NCBI GenBank assembly: GCA_002410555.1
Contig: DHSR01000054.1
Location: forward strand, 1 to 61,825
Direction of reading: 5' to 3'
Length of the DNA stretch: 61,825 bases
From: Bacteroidales bacterium UBA5281
Lineage (GTDB): Bacteria; Bacteroidota; Bacteroidia; Bacteroidales; Lentimicrobiaceae
The notes beneath the pieces were generated by a model. It was not told where the DNA came from. It worked only from the letters and a program-made list of their open reading frames with translations, and ran no database searches. The stretch's first letter is position 1, and the number at the start of each line of letters is the position of its first letter. This document shows, piece after piece, positions 61,818 through 61,825 of the stretch. A program made the position numbers and the translations under genes.

Positions 61818-61825
61818 CTAAAAAA

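Overview
The window reads as chromosomal DNA from a free-living or gut-type member of the Bacteroidota, most likely near Bacteroidales/Marinilabiliales. The evidence is a GC content in the low forties as estimated by eye, about twenty TAnnTTTG-type -7 boxes at sensible distances from genes, almost no Shine-Dalgarno sequences, and many lineage-typical families: DUF4271, GIN/DUF2807 proteins, split PntAA/PntAB/PntB, group II GGGP synthase, C69 dipeptidase, DUF4221 lipoprotein, TonB receptor, and a tmRNA tag ending YALAA. Most of it is ordinary core genome. I see no prophage, CRISPR array, biosynthetic cluster or transposase.

Layout. 1-354 is repeat-packed. 355-1509 is an NtrC-like regulator without a DNA-binding domain. 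The tmRNA follows (1581-1951). 2.2-5.1 kb is a small accessory patch: an orphan 92-aa ORF, a PIN-type toxin/antitoxin pair and two lipoproteins. 5.2-16 kb carries a C69 dipeptidase, ahcY, GGGP synthase with DPP IV, meaB and the three-gene transhydrogenase operon. 16.0-16.5 kb has three tRNA genes (Lys-CTT, Pro-CGG, Thr-CGT), all with C at anticodon position 34. 16.8-24 kb carries terC, a glutamine synthetase, a UPF0104 protein, hsp20, a PLD/cardiolipin synthase-like enzyme, a Cys-rich small protein and a LytTR regulator.

24-29.6 kb holds yicC-gmk-(class III cyclase)-nadD, then an alpha/beta hydrolase and aminopeptidase P. 29.8-33.1 kb holds panC-panD-UPF0104-rfaE2 and a thioredoxin-fold protein. 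33.5-34.7 kb holds flavodoxin and GtrA. 34.7-41.9 kb is one long leftward cluster: DUF4271-hemD-rnpA-yidD-ctpA-O-antigen ligase-cdd-chaN. 42.4-45.6 kb is pta-(divergent Hbd)-ackA. 46-49 kb has a small membrane protein and a haem-type TonB receptor. 49-53.3 kb has yebC and an ECF sigma / anti-sigma / GIN-beta-barrel operon. 53.6-55.7 kb has glyA and mazG. 55.9-61.1 kb has a PagL-like lipid A deacylase with a GIN lipoprotein, an HMA protein with a CDF exporter, and a FAD/Rieske oxidoreductase.

The last 676 bases (61142-61817, minus strand) are a group II intron RNA that keeps the 5' GUGCG start, a canonical 34-nt domain V and a domain VI with a branch-type A, but has no reverse transcriptase. 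It abuts the stop codon of the Rieske oxidoreductase. This is the most unusual object in the window. Other leads are a 69-bp dispersed repeat present twice at 77% identity, a 14-unit heptanucleotide array, a membrane cyclase inside a housekeeping operon, and an Hbd homologue that has lost two conserved active-site Asn positions.

Start codons were moved inside the longest reading frame where the family N-terminus or a promoter position indicated it. Functions come from reading the translated sequence; no database search was run.
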